Positions 1-5,934 of a stretch of 15,886 nucleotides of DNA are shown here, piece by piece (the stretch's first letter is position 1; every line of letters starts with the position of its first letter). This stretch comes from CAMLQK01 sp964654135 (GTDB lineage Bacteria > Patescibacteriota > Saccharimonadia > Saccharimonadales > UBA4665): assembly GCA_964654135.1 (NCBI GenBank), contig CAZZHV010000026.1, forward strand, positions 1 to 15,886. Direction: 5' to 3'. A program made the position numbers and the translations under genes. Under the pieces are notes generated by a model. That model was given only the letters and a program-made list of their open reading frames with translations. It ran no database searches and had not been told where the DNA came from.

Positions 1-518
1 GCAAGTAGTTTTGTGGCACGGCGAATTACCGCGTTCGACTTATGGTGCTGCTGAATTTGGAGTAGTTTTAGCATTTCGCCGACTGGAAATGAGCCATCTT
101 TTGTGAATACAACAAGCGTATCCATCGCGTTAGCGGCAGCTATCCAATCGACATCTTTAGTCGACAACAAGTCTTTGAGCCAGCTTTGTGCACATTGTTT
201 TTGCGCATCAGTCAAAGGAACTTGCCGATATATTTGTGCCAAATGCCATTGAATCGACGGTTGAGTACTTGCGGATAGTTCCTTCTGAAACTTATCGATG
301 TAGGGAAGAAGCCAGTCGGGCTGCTCACGACAGATCTTTTCTAGTGCGTCTGCAGCACGCATTCGCACCCAGGCATCTTCGTCAAATAAACAGGCATAGA
401 GCTCATCTAACCGCGATGCATCGCGAAGAACAATGCCGATAACCCCATTAACTCTACCGAGCGAATTGGCATGGCCGCCCTCTGTTAGCATTTCTGAGAA
501 GCTTTGTGTCATATTCAT
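1..518 (-). CDS. HEAT-repeat protein, 3' part beyond the window
   Basis: An open frame runs without a stop from an ATG at 518 to the left edge, so only the N-terminal ~172 residues are visible. Residues ~40-65 (Leu-Phe-Asp-Glu-Asp-Ala-Trp-Val-Arg-Met-Arg-Ala-Ala-Asp-Ala-Leu-Glu) match a HEAT repeat: a short helix, then the Asp and Arg turn signature, then a second helix. The rest is helical and Leu/Ala-rich, as in HEAT/armadillo solenoids, which usually act as protein- or nucleic-acid-binding scaffolds. No catalytic motif is visible. There is no Shine-Dalgarno: an extended -10 (TGC-TATACT, 527-519) abuts ATG 518, and its predicted +1 falls exactly on a second in-frame ATG at 512, so the true start may be 512. 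Divergent from the gene at 554. The fold is fairly certain; the function is unknown. Confidence 0.75.
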   Translation of the reverse strand, partial: MNMTQSFSEMLTEGGHANSLGRVNGVIGIVLRDASRLDELYACLFDEDAWVRMRAADALEKICREQPDWLLPYIDKFQKELSASTQPSIQWHLAQIYRQVPLTDAQKQCAQSWLKDLLSTKDVDWIAAANAMDTLVVFTKDGSFPVGEMLKLLQIQQHHKSNAVIRRATKLL

Positions 519-527
519 AGTATAGCA
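519..527 (-). promoter_or_regulatory. Extended -10 of the HEAT-repeat gene
   Basis: On the minus strand TGC precedes TATACT (524-519). Counting seven bases from the hexamer puts +1 on base 512, the A of an in-frame ATG. This favours a leaderless mRNA and the shorter protein start. Confidence 0.6.
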
Positions 528-541
528 AGGCTTTAACGAGA

Positions 542-547
542 TATACT
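542..547 (+). promoter_or_regulatory. -10 box of the NlpC/P60-like gene (leaderless)
   Basis: TATACT lies exactly six bases before ATG 554, so +1 should coincide with the start codon. No Shine-Dalgarno is present. The hexamer is the mirror image of the opposing -10 at 519-524, separated by exactly 17 bp. Confidence 0.65.
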
Positions 548-553
548 TGATCC

Positions 554-1267
554 ATGAAAGAAACCAAGGTAACACTTTACACGCATCCGAGTAGGCACAT
601 TAATACGCATTTTGCAGATGCCTACCCATACCGGCGCGTTGCAGGTATGCATGTGGAGGGCGAAACTATGTGGGCTAAGCAACGCCTTTTGACGTCAGAG
701 AATAGCTATAACCCAACTGACACTGACGACCAAACACTCGTCTTGCCCCACAGGCTCGCTATGAACGTTGCCACGTATTTTAAGACCTTTTATGCAGATC
801 ACTCAGCGCCCTACAGACTCGACGACACATTTGCGCATCGCGCTACAGGAAGTAATTGCTTCCGTTTTGCTGCTTCGATGCACACCGGACAATTGCAGGG
901 ATTTTATGAATCCTACAGTATTACCTCCACGGCGATAGAACAACGGGCGTCTTCCGCTCCGGCGCGTGTTGGGGACATAGCAATAGTCGGTACTAATGGC
1001 CCTAATATTTTTGATTTTAGCGGAGCGCACACGGTTCATGCTTCGGTAAGACTAGGGAGTGCCGCGCCTCAGCCCCAGCTAGATTCTTTGGAGGTAATCG
1101 CCATCGACGGTAATATGGCAATATCCAATTCTTCTTACCACGAGCCAAAGTATAGCCATCTGCACACCGGCGGATCTGCTTTGGAGACATATTATCTTGG
1201 CCGTGATCAGCAGCTAGAGATCGATTATGGTATAGGAGATCGATTTAAACGAATACTGGCAGACTAA
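554..1267 (+). CDS. NlpC/P60-like (papain-fold) cysteine hydrolase
   Basis: 237 residues. The order of motifs follows NlpC/P60 and related papain-like enzymes: a Cys in Gly-Ser-Asn-Cys-Phe-Arg-Phe-Ala (C102), a Gly-Asp-Ile-Ala-Ile strand near residue 140, then His-Thr-Val-His-Ala-Ser-Val-Arg-Leu-Gly (H159/H162), which resembles the 'His-x-Gly-Ile-Tyr-Leu-Gly' strand of that fold. Family members cleave peptide or amide bonds, often in peptidoglycan. No signal peptide or membrane segment is visible, so either it acts in the cytoplasm or it has a non-cell-wall substrate. The first ~95 residues are not recognisable. The start is ATG 554, six bases after a TATACT box. A stem-loop overlaps its stop codon. 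The fold assignment is moderate; the substrate is unknown. Confidence 0.6.
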   Translation: MKETKVTLYTHPSRHINTHFADAYPYRRVAGMHVEGETMWAKQRLLTSENSYNPTDTDDQTLVLPHRLAMNVATYFKTFYADHSAPYRLDDTFAHRATGSNCFRFAASMHTGQLQGFYESYSITSTAIEQRASSAPARVGDIAIVGTNGPNIFDFSGAHTVHASVRLGSAAPQPQLDSLEVIAIDGNMAISNSSYHEPKYSHLHTGGSALETYYLGRDQQLEIDYGIGDRFKRILAD

Positions 1268-1290
1268 CTAAAGGTCCTAAGCTTTAGTTA
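1265..1290. terminator. Stem-loop overlapping the stop of the 554 gene
   Basis: TAACTAAAG and CTTTAGTTA form a perfect 9-bp stem around an 8-base loop. The left arm begins with the TAA stop of the upstream gene. There is no T-tract, so it is not a canonical intrinsic terminator. It may be a bidirectional 3'-end stabiliser between convergent units. Confidence 0.45.
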
Positions 1291-1387
1291 CCGTCTCGAT
1301 TACATAAAAGCCAGCAGTTACATCTGCTGACTCTAACAATGCTTGGGTTGTGGCCAGATGAGGTCGCATAGGATGCGGGTCCATCAT
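1277..1387 (-). pseudogene. Short reading frame, possible 3' gene remnant
   Basis: A 36-residue frame starts at tandem ATGs (1387/1384) and ends at TAG 1279-1277. Its last ~25 residues (Thr-Thr-Gln-Ala-Leu-Leu-Glu-Ser-Ala-Asp-Val-Thr-Ala-Gly-Phe-Tyr-Val-Ile-Glu) look like ordinary protein, and its codons resemble the native genes more than the G+C-rich neighbour upstream. It stops 10 bp from the convergent stop of the 554 gene, as expected of a real gene end. There is no good ribosome site and no -10 six bases upstream. A second frame from ATG 1427 also starts protein-like but soon degenerates, so a frameshifted or truncated gene is possible. It could also be a genuine small protein co-transcribed with the gene at 1446. 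Confidence 0.3.
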
Positions 1388-1391
1388 CTGG
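1354..1391. repeat. Nested inverted repeat downstream of the QueC-like gene
   Basis: CCAGATGA (1354-1361) pairs with TCATCTGG (1384-1391). Inside it CGCAT (1365-1369) and ATGCG (1373-1377) form a second stem around a 3-base loop. It lies 55 bp past the stop of the minus-strand gene, so it may help end or stabilise that transcript, but there is no T-run. It also overlaps the start of the short frame at 1277-1387. Confidence 0.35.
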
Positions 1392-1396
1392 CGTCA

Positions 1397-1408
1397 CGAT
1401 CACCAACC
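1397..1408 (+). repeat. Left inverted repeat of the G+C-rich block
   Basis: The reverse complement reads GGTTGGTGATCG. At the other end of the block, 2535-2555 reads GGTTGGTG, then five bases, then GGTGATCG, so it carries the same elements in inverted orientation. The pair brackets exactly the G+C-rich gene. The match is short and imperfect and could be coincidence. Confidence 0.3.
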
Positions 1409-1445
1409 TTTCTAGGAGAATATGCATCCCGGTTGCAGTGGGAAG

Positions 1446-2516
1446 CTAGTAGCTGATGCCGATCTGGAGGAGGCGCTCCGCGATAGCAGTCTCCAAGTCA
1501 CGGCGACGCTTGCCCTCAGGCAGGTTACGGAGATGCCGGAGGTTTTCGACGTGATGCTGTGCAGCCAGAGGCCGACGCAGGGGCATGCCCTTGATGAGCT
1601 CCGGCGTTACCGGCGGCAAAGAGGTGAGCCGATCATCGACTTCTGCGGCAACCGCCGAAGTCATCGTCCGGATGCACTTCTCACAAACACCGCAGTTGTA
1701 CACCTCGAGGTTCTCGACGCAGGGGCGCAGATAGCGCATGGCATTCGGATTATCCCCGAGCGTCATCAGCTTCTGTACCCGGTCGATACCAGGCTCGTGG
1801 TGTTCGAACCTTACCCGCGCGCTTGACCACAACGGGTCCAGATGCGAGTGTGAGCCGCACGGGATGTTGTCGTCCCACGTGTAGGAGGACGGAACAATCA
1901 CGCGCGAAACGTGGTCATCGAGCAGATGCCCGAATACCGCAATGGCAGCCCCGTGGTACTGGTTGGTCCAGCTCAGGTACGGATCGACCAGGCCCTTGAT
2001 GTTCGTGGTCAACTCGATGAGCTGTTTACCTTCGTCAGCGGCGACGAGTCGGCAAGCTTCGACGGTCTGGCTCCAGAGCTTCTGGTTACCCAGACCAATG
2101 TCAAACCCGTGACACAGCACCAGGTGGGTGATGTCACGCCGCCTGGCGTTCATGCTGTAGAACGAGTCGAGGCCCATGCTCGCCAGACATGCCACGCCGT
2201 CATTGGTGGCTCGGTCGCTGGTAGCCAGCTTACTGCCAACGAGCTTCACGGAGTGAAGCGTCTCGTCCCAGCCAACCAGCGTTCCGACAGCGTTGATGGA
2301 CTGGAACGCTGAGTGCACGTCCAGGTCGCCCTCAAGGCGAAGGTTGTGTCCGAGACGCGCAGCCACCGGCAAGAAAGCCGGGATGAGCGCCGTCGGATTG
2401 GCTCGCAGCGGCACGTTGGCCGACACATAGGCGGAACCGATCTTCTCATCTCCGAAGTCGAGCTCCATTCCCACAGTGTGGCCGTCGATCTGTGTGATGC
2501 TTCCGGTCAGGTCCAC
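1446..2516 (-). CDS. QueC-like PP-loop ATPase family protein
   Basis: 356 residues. The first ~105 form an unrecognised, strand-rich domain. A degenerate PP-loop follows (Ser-Met-Gly-Leu-Asp-Ser, residues ~112; consensus Ser-Gly-Gly-x-Asp-Ser), then a 'Leu-Cys-His-Gly-Phe-Asp' strand, Gly-Ser-His-Ser-His-Leu-Asp-Pro-Leu-Trp-Ser near 225, and a zinc-type Asn-Cys-Gly-Val-Cys-Glu-Lys-Cys-Ile-Arg-Thr near 272-282. These are hallmarks of QueC/ExsB-type ATP-dependent ligases and of a large, mostly uncharacterised actinobacterial family. QueC makes 7-cyano-7-deazaguanine, but no other queuosine-pathway gene is present, so another ligation or adenylation is likely. The start is GTG 2516, the first possible start after an in-frame TAA, with AAGGA nine bases upstream. 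It is visibly richer in G+C than every neighbour, suggesting transfer. The family is fairly likely; the reaction is unknown. Confidence 0.6.
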   Translation of the reverse strand: MDLTGSITQIDGHTVGMELDFGDEKIGSAYVSANVPLRANPTALIPAFLPVAARLGHNLRLEGDLDVHSAFQSINAVGTLVGWDETLHSVKLVGSKLATSDRATNDGVACLASMGLDSFYSMNARRRDITHLVLCHGFDIGLGNQKLWSQTVEACRLVAADEGKQLIELTTNIKGLVDPYLSWTNQYHGAAIAVFGHLLDDHVSRVIVPSSYTWDDNIPCGSHSHLDPLWSSARVRFEHHEPGIDRVQKLMTLGDNPNAMRYLRPCVENLEVYNCGVCEKCIRTMTSAVAAEVDDRLTSLPPVTPELIKGMPLRRPLAAQHHVENLRHLRNLPEGKRRRDLETAIAERLLQIGISY

Positions 2517-2519
2517 GAT

Positions 2520-2534
2520 GAGTATTCCTTACTC
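2520..2534 (-). promoter_or_regulatory. Hairpin presenting the Shine-Dalgarno of the QueC-like gene
   Basis: On the minus strand GAGTA and TACTC can pair around a five-base loop AGGAA, which holds part of the AAGGA ribosome site. The GTG start is nine bases beyond AAGGA. This gene uses Shine-Dalgarno initiation, whereas most neighbouring transcripts look leaderless. Confidence 0.4.
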
Positions 2535-2555
2535 GGTTGGTGGTGTGGGTGATCG
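2535..2555 (+). repeat. Right inverted repeat of the G+C-rich block
   Basis: GGTTGGTG, a five-base spacer and GGTGATCG correspond to the reverse complement of 1397-1408 with an internal gap. It lies between the promoter and the start codon of the QueC-like gene, where composition changes from G+C-rich to A+T-rich. Confidence 0.3.
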
Positions 2556-2579
2556 CACTCTTTGAGTGTGAACGTAGCA

Positions 2580-2588
2580 AGTATAACA
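2580..2588 (-). promoter_or_regulatory. Extended -10 upstream of the QueC-like gene
   Basis: The minus strand reads TGT-TATACT, an extended -10, predicting +1 near 2573 and a leader of ~57 nt before GTG 2516. A small CACTC/GAGTG hairpin (2556-2568) lies in that leader. The promoter lies in A+T-rich DNA outside the G+C-rich block and may be native, driving an acquired gene. Confidence 0.5.
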
Positions 2589-2594
2589 CCTCTG

Positions 2595-2603
2595 TGGTTT
2601 AAT
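2595..2603 (+). promoter_or_regulatory. Extended -10 of the EVE/ASCH-like gene (leaderless)
   Basis: TGG-TTTAAT is followed by six bases and then ATG 2610. This decides the start: upstream in-frame alternatives would lie inside or ahead of the promoter. Confidence 0.6.
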
Positions 2604-2609
2604 CAGAAT

Positions 2610-3065
2610 ATGAACCATCTCGTCATATATAACAAAAAACTCTTCGGCTACGACTATATTGCGGCAATGCTCCGTGGCGATAAGAAACTCGGCTGCAAAT
2701 TTAGAAAAAACAAAACCGTCCCATACAAAAAGCTACAGGACGGTGATTATTTATACTTTAAGGAATCTTCAGGGCCAATTCGTGGACGAGTGCGCGTTTC
2801 AAACGTCCAGAATAGAGAGCTTACCGAGCCCGAAGAAGTCATGGATTTCTTGGCTACGCATTCACAAGAGATCGGAATTACTAGCGAAGCGCAGCTCATG
2901 GAAATCTGGAAGTTAAACGCCAACAAACGCTATCTTTGCTCCTGGATAATGGAGTCGCCCGAAACAATCGAGCGCCCCATTTATATTCGCAAGAACGATC
3001 GGCGAGCTTGGGTTGTTAATTACGAGCCGTCAGAAGAAGTACTTGCTGCTTTCTTAGGAAGGTGA
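2610..3065 (+). CDS. EVE/ASCH-like (PUA-fold) domain protein
   Basis: 151 residues from ATG 2610. The core Asp-Gly-Asp-Tyr-Leu-Tyr-Phe-Lys-Glu-Ser-Ser-Gly-Pro-Ile-Arg-Gly-Arg-Val-Arg-Val (residues ~45-64) is typical of EVE and ASCH domains: a 'Gly-Asp-x-Val/Leu-Tyr-Phe' strand followed by a 'Gly-x-Ala/Arg-x-Val' strand. PUA-fold domains of this kind bind modified nucleotides or RNA; EVE proteins often recognise modified cytosine and sit near restriction or defence genes. The single domain covers almost the whole protein. Its 3' end overlaps the convergent 3020-4867 gene by 46 bp. A longer frame from 2562 is open, but the -10 at 2598-2603 argues for 2610. The fold is fairly confident; the ligand is unknown. 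Confidence 0.6.
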   Translation: MNHLVIYNKKLFGYDYIAAMLRGDKKLGCKFRKNKTVPYKKLQDGDYLYFKESSGPIRGRVRVSNVQNRELTEPEEVMDFLATHSQEIGITSEAQLMEIWKLNANKRYLCSWIMESPETIERPIYIRKNDRRAWVVNYEPSEEVLAAFLGR

Positions 3066-4867
3066 CGCGAGAGCATTTTACCCTCAAGCTCACTAAATGG
3101 CGTAAATCGTGGCGATTGCAGACTAGCCATTAGTTCAAATACAGGCAGGAGAGGCCATTGAGAATCAATAATAGTCTGAGACTCGTCAACGCGGCGCTTA
3201 GTTACAAGTTCCCAGGCACTTTTGCCGTTAATTTCACGTTGTGCAAATGAGTGACGCCACTCTTTTACGAGTACACCATAATTGAAGCCTGCCGAGATCA
3301 TAGACATGCCATGTGCATAGGTTGGCATAAATGCAGATAAGATAGCCTGAACTTCGGGCTGATTTTCTTTAAAGTACGTGAACGCCAGCGTAAAAATAGT
3401 ACTGCTCGTGTTAAATGGCGTGCCTGGCCGACTGTACAAGCGCGCCAAGTCCAAGCACTTTTCCGGATTGTAACCATACATAAAAAGCAGATCTTTTTTA
3501 TACGGCCGATCGATTTCATCGAATGCGACTACCGAGAAAGGCAGCTCGTTATCTTCCAGATACAAGCCAAATGCCATGATGCAGCGCGGTGTATGAATAT
3601 AATGCAAGATACTGTGAAGCTCGCGAGCGTAGTTAGGGTCAACAGGCCGAAAGCTTACTTCCTTGCTATCGACTACTTGGTCATCTTGAACCTTTATGGC
3701 CGCCAGCTTGCCGCCATATTTCTGCAACTTCCAATCTGGTTCCGCAAAAATACCATCACGTATTAGAAGCTTATCTAATGGCAACGATGCGCCTTGCATG
3801 CGCTCCTGAATAATCAAGAGCTGTTCTTCTGCAATCTTACGAATAACATCGATCTTGATAGGATAGTTCACTTTTTCCGGATCGAGGGATAAGATATCAC
3901 GCCAGTAATCATATGCGTACTGTTGGCGTAAGTATTGCTCGAGTTCCCCGCCGCGCTCGAAAACGTCGGCAATTGGTAAAGAGGTTAGGCGAAACAGTGT
4001 CTGGTATTCAAGGTCGAGCGCATCGCAAAGTGCGTCTTGTTCCTTCATAACTTGCTGCACTACGGCACGAACATCATGCTTTACATTGTTCATAAGCGCA
4101 AAGCCAGGCCAGGTATCGCGGTCGAACTGTTCCTCGAGCTCTATTGTGCCTGCCGCAAGGTCAGCTCGCAACGCAGCATCTCTTTCACGTAAATGCGTAA
4201 AGTACGCTACGACGTCATCTATCTTTTGTTTGAGGTATATCGTATTGGCAGTCAGCGGTATAATCGCGTCAACCTTCTTGCGCAAACGAACCTCCTGACC
4301 AGTAAGTAGCTCGAAGGACTCGTCTTTGCCCGAGATCAAGCCGATCATTGGAGTAAGTTTATCGTTCGTCATGCGACGTGGGTCAACAGCAACGAATGCG
4401 ATAGGACAGTCAAATTTCTGGTTACTCAAAACACCACAAAGATACTCATTAACTCCGTTTATCCAAGTTTGCCGATACTCACTATCAGAGAAGAAATGTG
4501 GTTTAATCCGTGGTGTGATGTCTTCTTGGTTAAAGTAATAACGTATGGCTGAGCCCGAAGTTTCGATAGATATCTGAGCCAAGATATCACGAACAAAATC
4601 TTCTCGAGCGCTATTGATTGCTGCGCATTGGTTTTTGGGTGCTTGACCAGCCTTTATTTCGCTAAAAGGCATCGTCTGGTTGGTGTCCTCGATTGCTATG
4701 TACGCTGCCGCCAGAATTTGCTGGAGGGTGATAACGGCTATACCTAGCTCATCTAAAGATGTCATTAACGTTTTGCTCTGTCGTTTGTCAGATGCCGTAG
4801 TTTGTACAATTACTAAATCAGGCACGTTGATATGAATGACAGGCGGTGTGAATTCGGAGAATTGCAT
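3020..4867 (-). CDS. Large protein with C-terminal Mom-like GNAT domain
   Basis: 615 residues. The C-terminal third (~415-560) has the pattern of phage Mom and related GNAT-fold enzymes: a strand with Ile-Met-Ala-Phe-Gly-Leu-Tyr (~428), Leu-Ala-Arg-Leu-Tyr-Ser-Arg (~475), an Asn-Thr-Ser-Ser that parallels the conserved 'Asn-x-x-Ser' (~487), and Tyr-Ala-His-Gly-Met-Ser-Met-Ile-Ser-Ala-Gly-Phe-Asn-Tyr-Gly-Val-Leu (~518-535), which parallels Mom 'Asp-x-x-x-Gly-His-x-Gly-x-Ile-Tyr-x-Ala-x-Asn-x-x-Tyr-x-Gly'. Mom proteins modify adenine in phage DNA. The N-terminal ~400 residues are unrecognised, with helical charged stretches at ~200-290. Start ATG 4867 has no Shine-Dalgarno; GTTATT six bases upstream is a weak -10. 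The Mom-like assignment is tentative; a generic acyltransferase is the alternative. Confidence 0.5.
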   Translation of the reverse strand: MQFSEFTPPVIHINVPDLVIVQTTASDKRQSKTLMTSLDELGIAVITLQQILAAAYIAIEDTNQTMPFSEIKAGQAPKNQCAAINSAREDFVRDILAQISIETSGSAIRYYFNQEDITPRIKPHFFSDSEYRQTWINGVNEYLCGVLSNQKFDCPIAFVAVDPRRMTNDKLTPMIGLISGKDESFELLTGQEVRLRKKVDAIIPLTANTIYLKQKIDDVVAYFTHLRERDAALRADLAAGTIELEEQFDRDTWPGFALMNNVKHDVRAVVQQVMKEQDALCDALDLEYQTLFRLTSLPIADVFERGGELEQYLRQQYAYDYWRDILSLDPEKVNYPIKIDVIRKIAEEQLLIIQERMQGASLPLDKLLIRDGIFAEPDWKLQKYGGKLAAIKVQDDQVVDSKEVSFRPVDPNYARELHSILHYIHTPRCIMAFGLYLEDNELPFSVVAFDEIDRPYKKDLLFMYGYNPEKCLDLARLYSRPGTPFNTSSTIFTLAFTYFKENQPEVQAILSAFMPTYAHGMSMISAGFNYGVLVKEWRHSFAQREINGKSAWELVTKRRVDESQTIIDSQWPLLPVFELMASLQSPRFTPFSELEGKMLSRHLPKKAASTSSDGS

Positions 4868-4918
4868 TTACTTAATAACTCTTACGTTTGATTGAAAAGA
4901 ACCCGGAATCAAAATTTT

Positions 4919-4947
4919 ATCACATACATATACGTTGTGTATGTGAT
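4919..4947. repeat. Palindrome in the divergent intergenic region
   Basis: ATCACATACA (4919-4928) and TGTATGTGAT (4938-4947) are perfect 10-bp inverted arms around nine bases. It lies between the divergent starts at 4867 and 4980, just upstream of the 4968 -10 box, where an operator would sit. No T-run or neighbouring gene end supports a terminator. Confidence 0.5.
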
Positions 4948-4967
4948 TTTACTGTGTTTTTGTCCTG

Positions 4968-4973
4968 TATACT
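4968..4973 (+). promoter_or_regulatory. -10 box of the HAM1-type gene (leaderless)
   Basis: TATACT ends six bases before ATG 4980. No Shine-Dalgarno is present, so transcription probably begins at the start codon. Confidence 0.65.
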
Positions 4974-4979
4974 AATTGC

Positions 4980-5558
4980 ATGCTCTACTATATAACCTCT
5001 AATAAGCAAAAAATTCGTATTGCTCAAAAGTATCTCGATCCACTTAATGTGTCGGTAGAAGGCAAGCATCTTGACCTTATAGAAGTGCAGTCGGATGATA
5101 TTGCACATATTGCCGCCGAAAAAGCTAAGCAGGCTTACGCAATGGTCAAGAAACCTCTATTCGTAAACGATGCTGGTTGGTATATTACTGCTCTCAATGG
5201 CTTTCCTGGGCCCTACATGAAATACATGAACGACTGGCTGAAAGCCGAGGATATCCTCGACATGATGCGTAAGCATACACAAAGGGAGATCATATTTAGA
5301 GAGGTTGTGTGTTATATCGATGAAAATGGCGTGCAGCCCTTTGTTGGCGAAGTAAAAGGCACAGTGCTCACTACCGATACCGCGCCAGGAGAAATTCCTT
5401 CTCGCTCTATTTTTTCGCTCTCCACAACCAACAAATCTATCGCAGAATGCTGGCAAGAAGGCATACCTTCGGTCAATAACAGTCAAATTTGGGACAATTT
5501 TGCCGAATGGCTCAGCAATAGTAAATTCGAAGGAAGTAGTGAATATGCCGTCAATTGA
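4980..5558 (+). CDS. HAM1/RdgB-family nucleoside triphosphate pyrophosphatase
   Basis: 192 residues, the usual size of the family. The N-terminal Thr-Ser-Asn-Lys-Gln-Lys-Ile matches the Thr-x-Asn-x-x-Lys nucleotide-binding motif. Leu-Asp-Leu-Ile-Glu-Val-Gln-Ser and the Ala-Ala-Glu-Lys-Ala-Lys-Gln-Ala-Tyr helix follow in the right order, and Phe-Val-Asn-Asp-Ala-Gly-Trp-Tyr-Ile-Thr-Ala-Leu-Asn-Gly-Phe-Pro-Gly-Pro-Tyr corresponds to the catalytic Asp-Ser/Ala-Gly-Leu and Gly-x-Pro-Gly region. Such enzymes hydrolyse deaminated or otherwise non-canonical (d)NTPs (ITP, XTP) to monophosphates, keeping them out of nucleic acid. The C-terminal part is more diverged. It overlaps the following YunG gene by 14 bp, so they form an operon. 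The family is confident; substrate preference is not. Confidence 0.8.
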   Translation: MLYYITSNKQKIRIAQKYLDPLNVSVEGKHLDLIEVQSDDIAHIAAEKAKQAYAMVKKPLFVNDAGWYITALNGFPGPYMKYMNDWLKAEDILDMMRKHTQREIIFREVVCYIDENGVQPFVGEVKGTVLTTDTAPGEIPSRSIFSLSTTNKSIAECWQEGIPSVNNSQIWDNFAEWLSNSKFEGSSEYAVN

Positions 5559-5934
5559 GCAGCTCATGGCAGCACTACGAAATAGCTGGAGCAGAGAAAC
5601 ATCATTTACACCAGCAGAGTGGTCAATGCAAAACCCAGCACGCGGACAGTGCCTTGTGTCTACGCTTGTTGTGCAGGATTATTTTGGCGGGGACCTTAGG
5701 CGCTATGATATAAAAGCTAGCGATTTCGAAGAGACTCACTATAGCAACGTATTGCCGAGCGGAGCCATACTTGACGCAACAGCCGCACAGTATACTCAAC
5801 CTGTTCAGCTTACGGTCACACCTATTAATCTCAAAGACTATGTAACTGCTCGTGAGCGATACTTGGCTGATCCGCACACAAAAACAAAGTACGAACAGCT
5901 AAAAGAGCGCGTTCATCGTGTACTTAATCAGTAG
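5545..5934 (+). CDS. yunG: YunG-family protein
   Basis: 129 residues from ATG 5545, chosen because AAGGAAG (5530-5536) is well placed upstream; an earlier in-frame ATG at 5500 would lie deeper in the previous gene. The sequence follows the YunG family: Ser-Trp-Ser-x-Glu-Thr-Ser, Trp-Ser-x-x-Asn-Pro-Ala-x-Gly-Gln-Cys, Val-Val-Gln-Asp-Tyr-Phe-Gly-Gly-Asp, His-Tyr-Ser-Asn-x-Leu-Pro-x-Gly-x-x-Leu-Asp-Ala-Thr. The Cys, His and Asp in those motifs are spaced like a papain-like triad, but no activity is established to my knowledge. It is translated with the HAM1-type gene, overlapping it by 14 bp. Its end overlaps the convergent kinase gene by 11 bp. The family is confident; the role is unknown. Confidence 0.8.
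   Translation: MPSIEQLMAALRNSWSRETSFTPAEWSMQNPARGQCLVSTLVVQDYFGGDLRRYDIKASDFEETHYSNVLPSGAILDATAAQYTQPVQLTVTPINLKDYVTARERYLADPHTKTKYEQLKERVHRVLNQ

Noticed and set aside
188..442. Plus-strand 84-codon frame
   Set aside because: It lies antisense to the HEAT-repeat gene, which reads continuously to the window edge and has a repeat signature; the plus frame has no recognisable features.
1422..2312. Plus-strand frames of 134 and 133 codons
   Set aside because: Both are shadows in G+C-rich DNA opposite the QueC-like gene, whose motifs and ribosome site are convincing.
1446..2516. True queC of a queuosine pathway
   Set aside because: The protein is much longer than QueC, the PP-loop is altered, and no queD, queE, queF or tgt gene is nearby.
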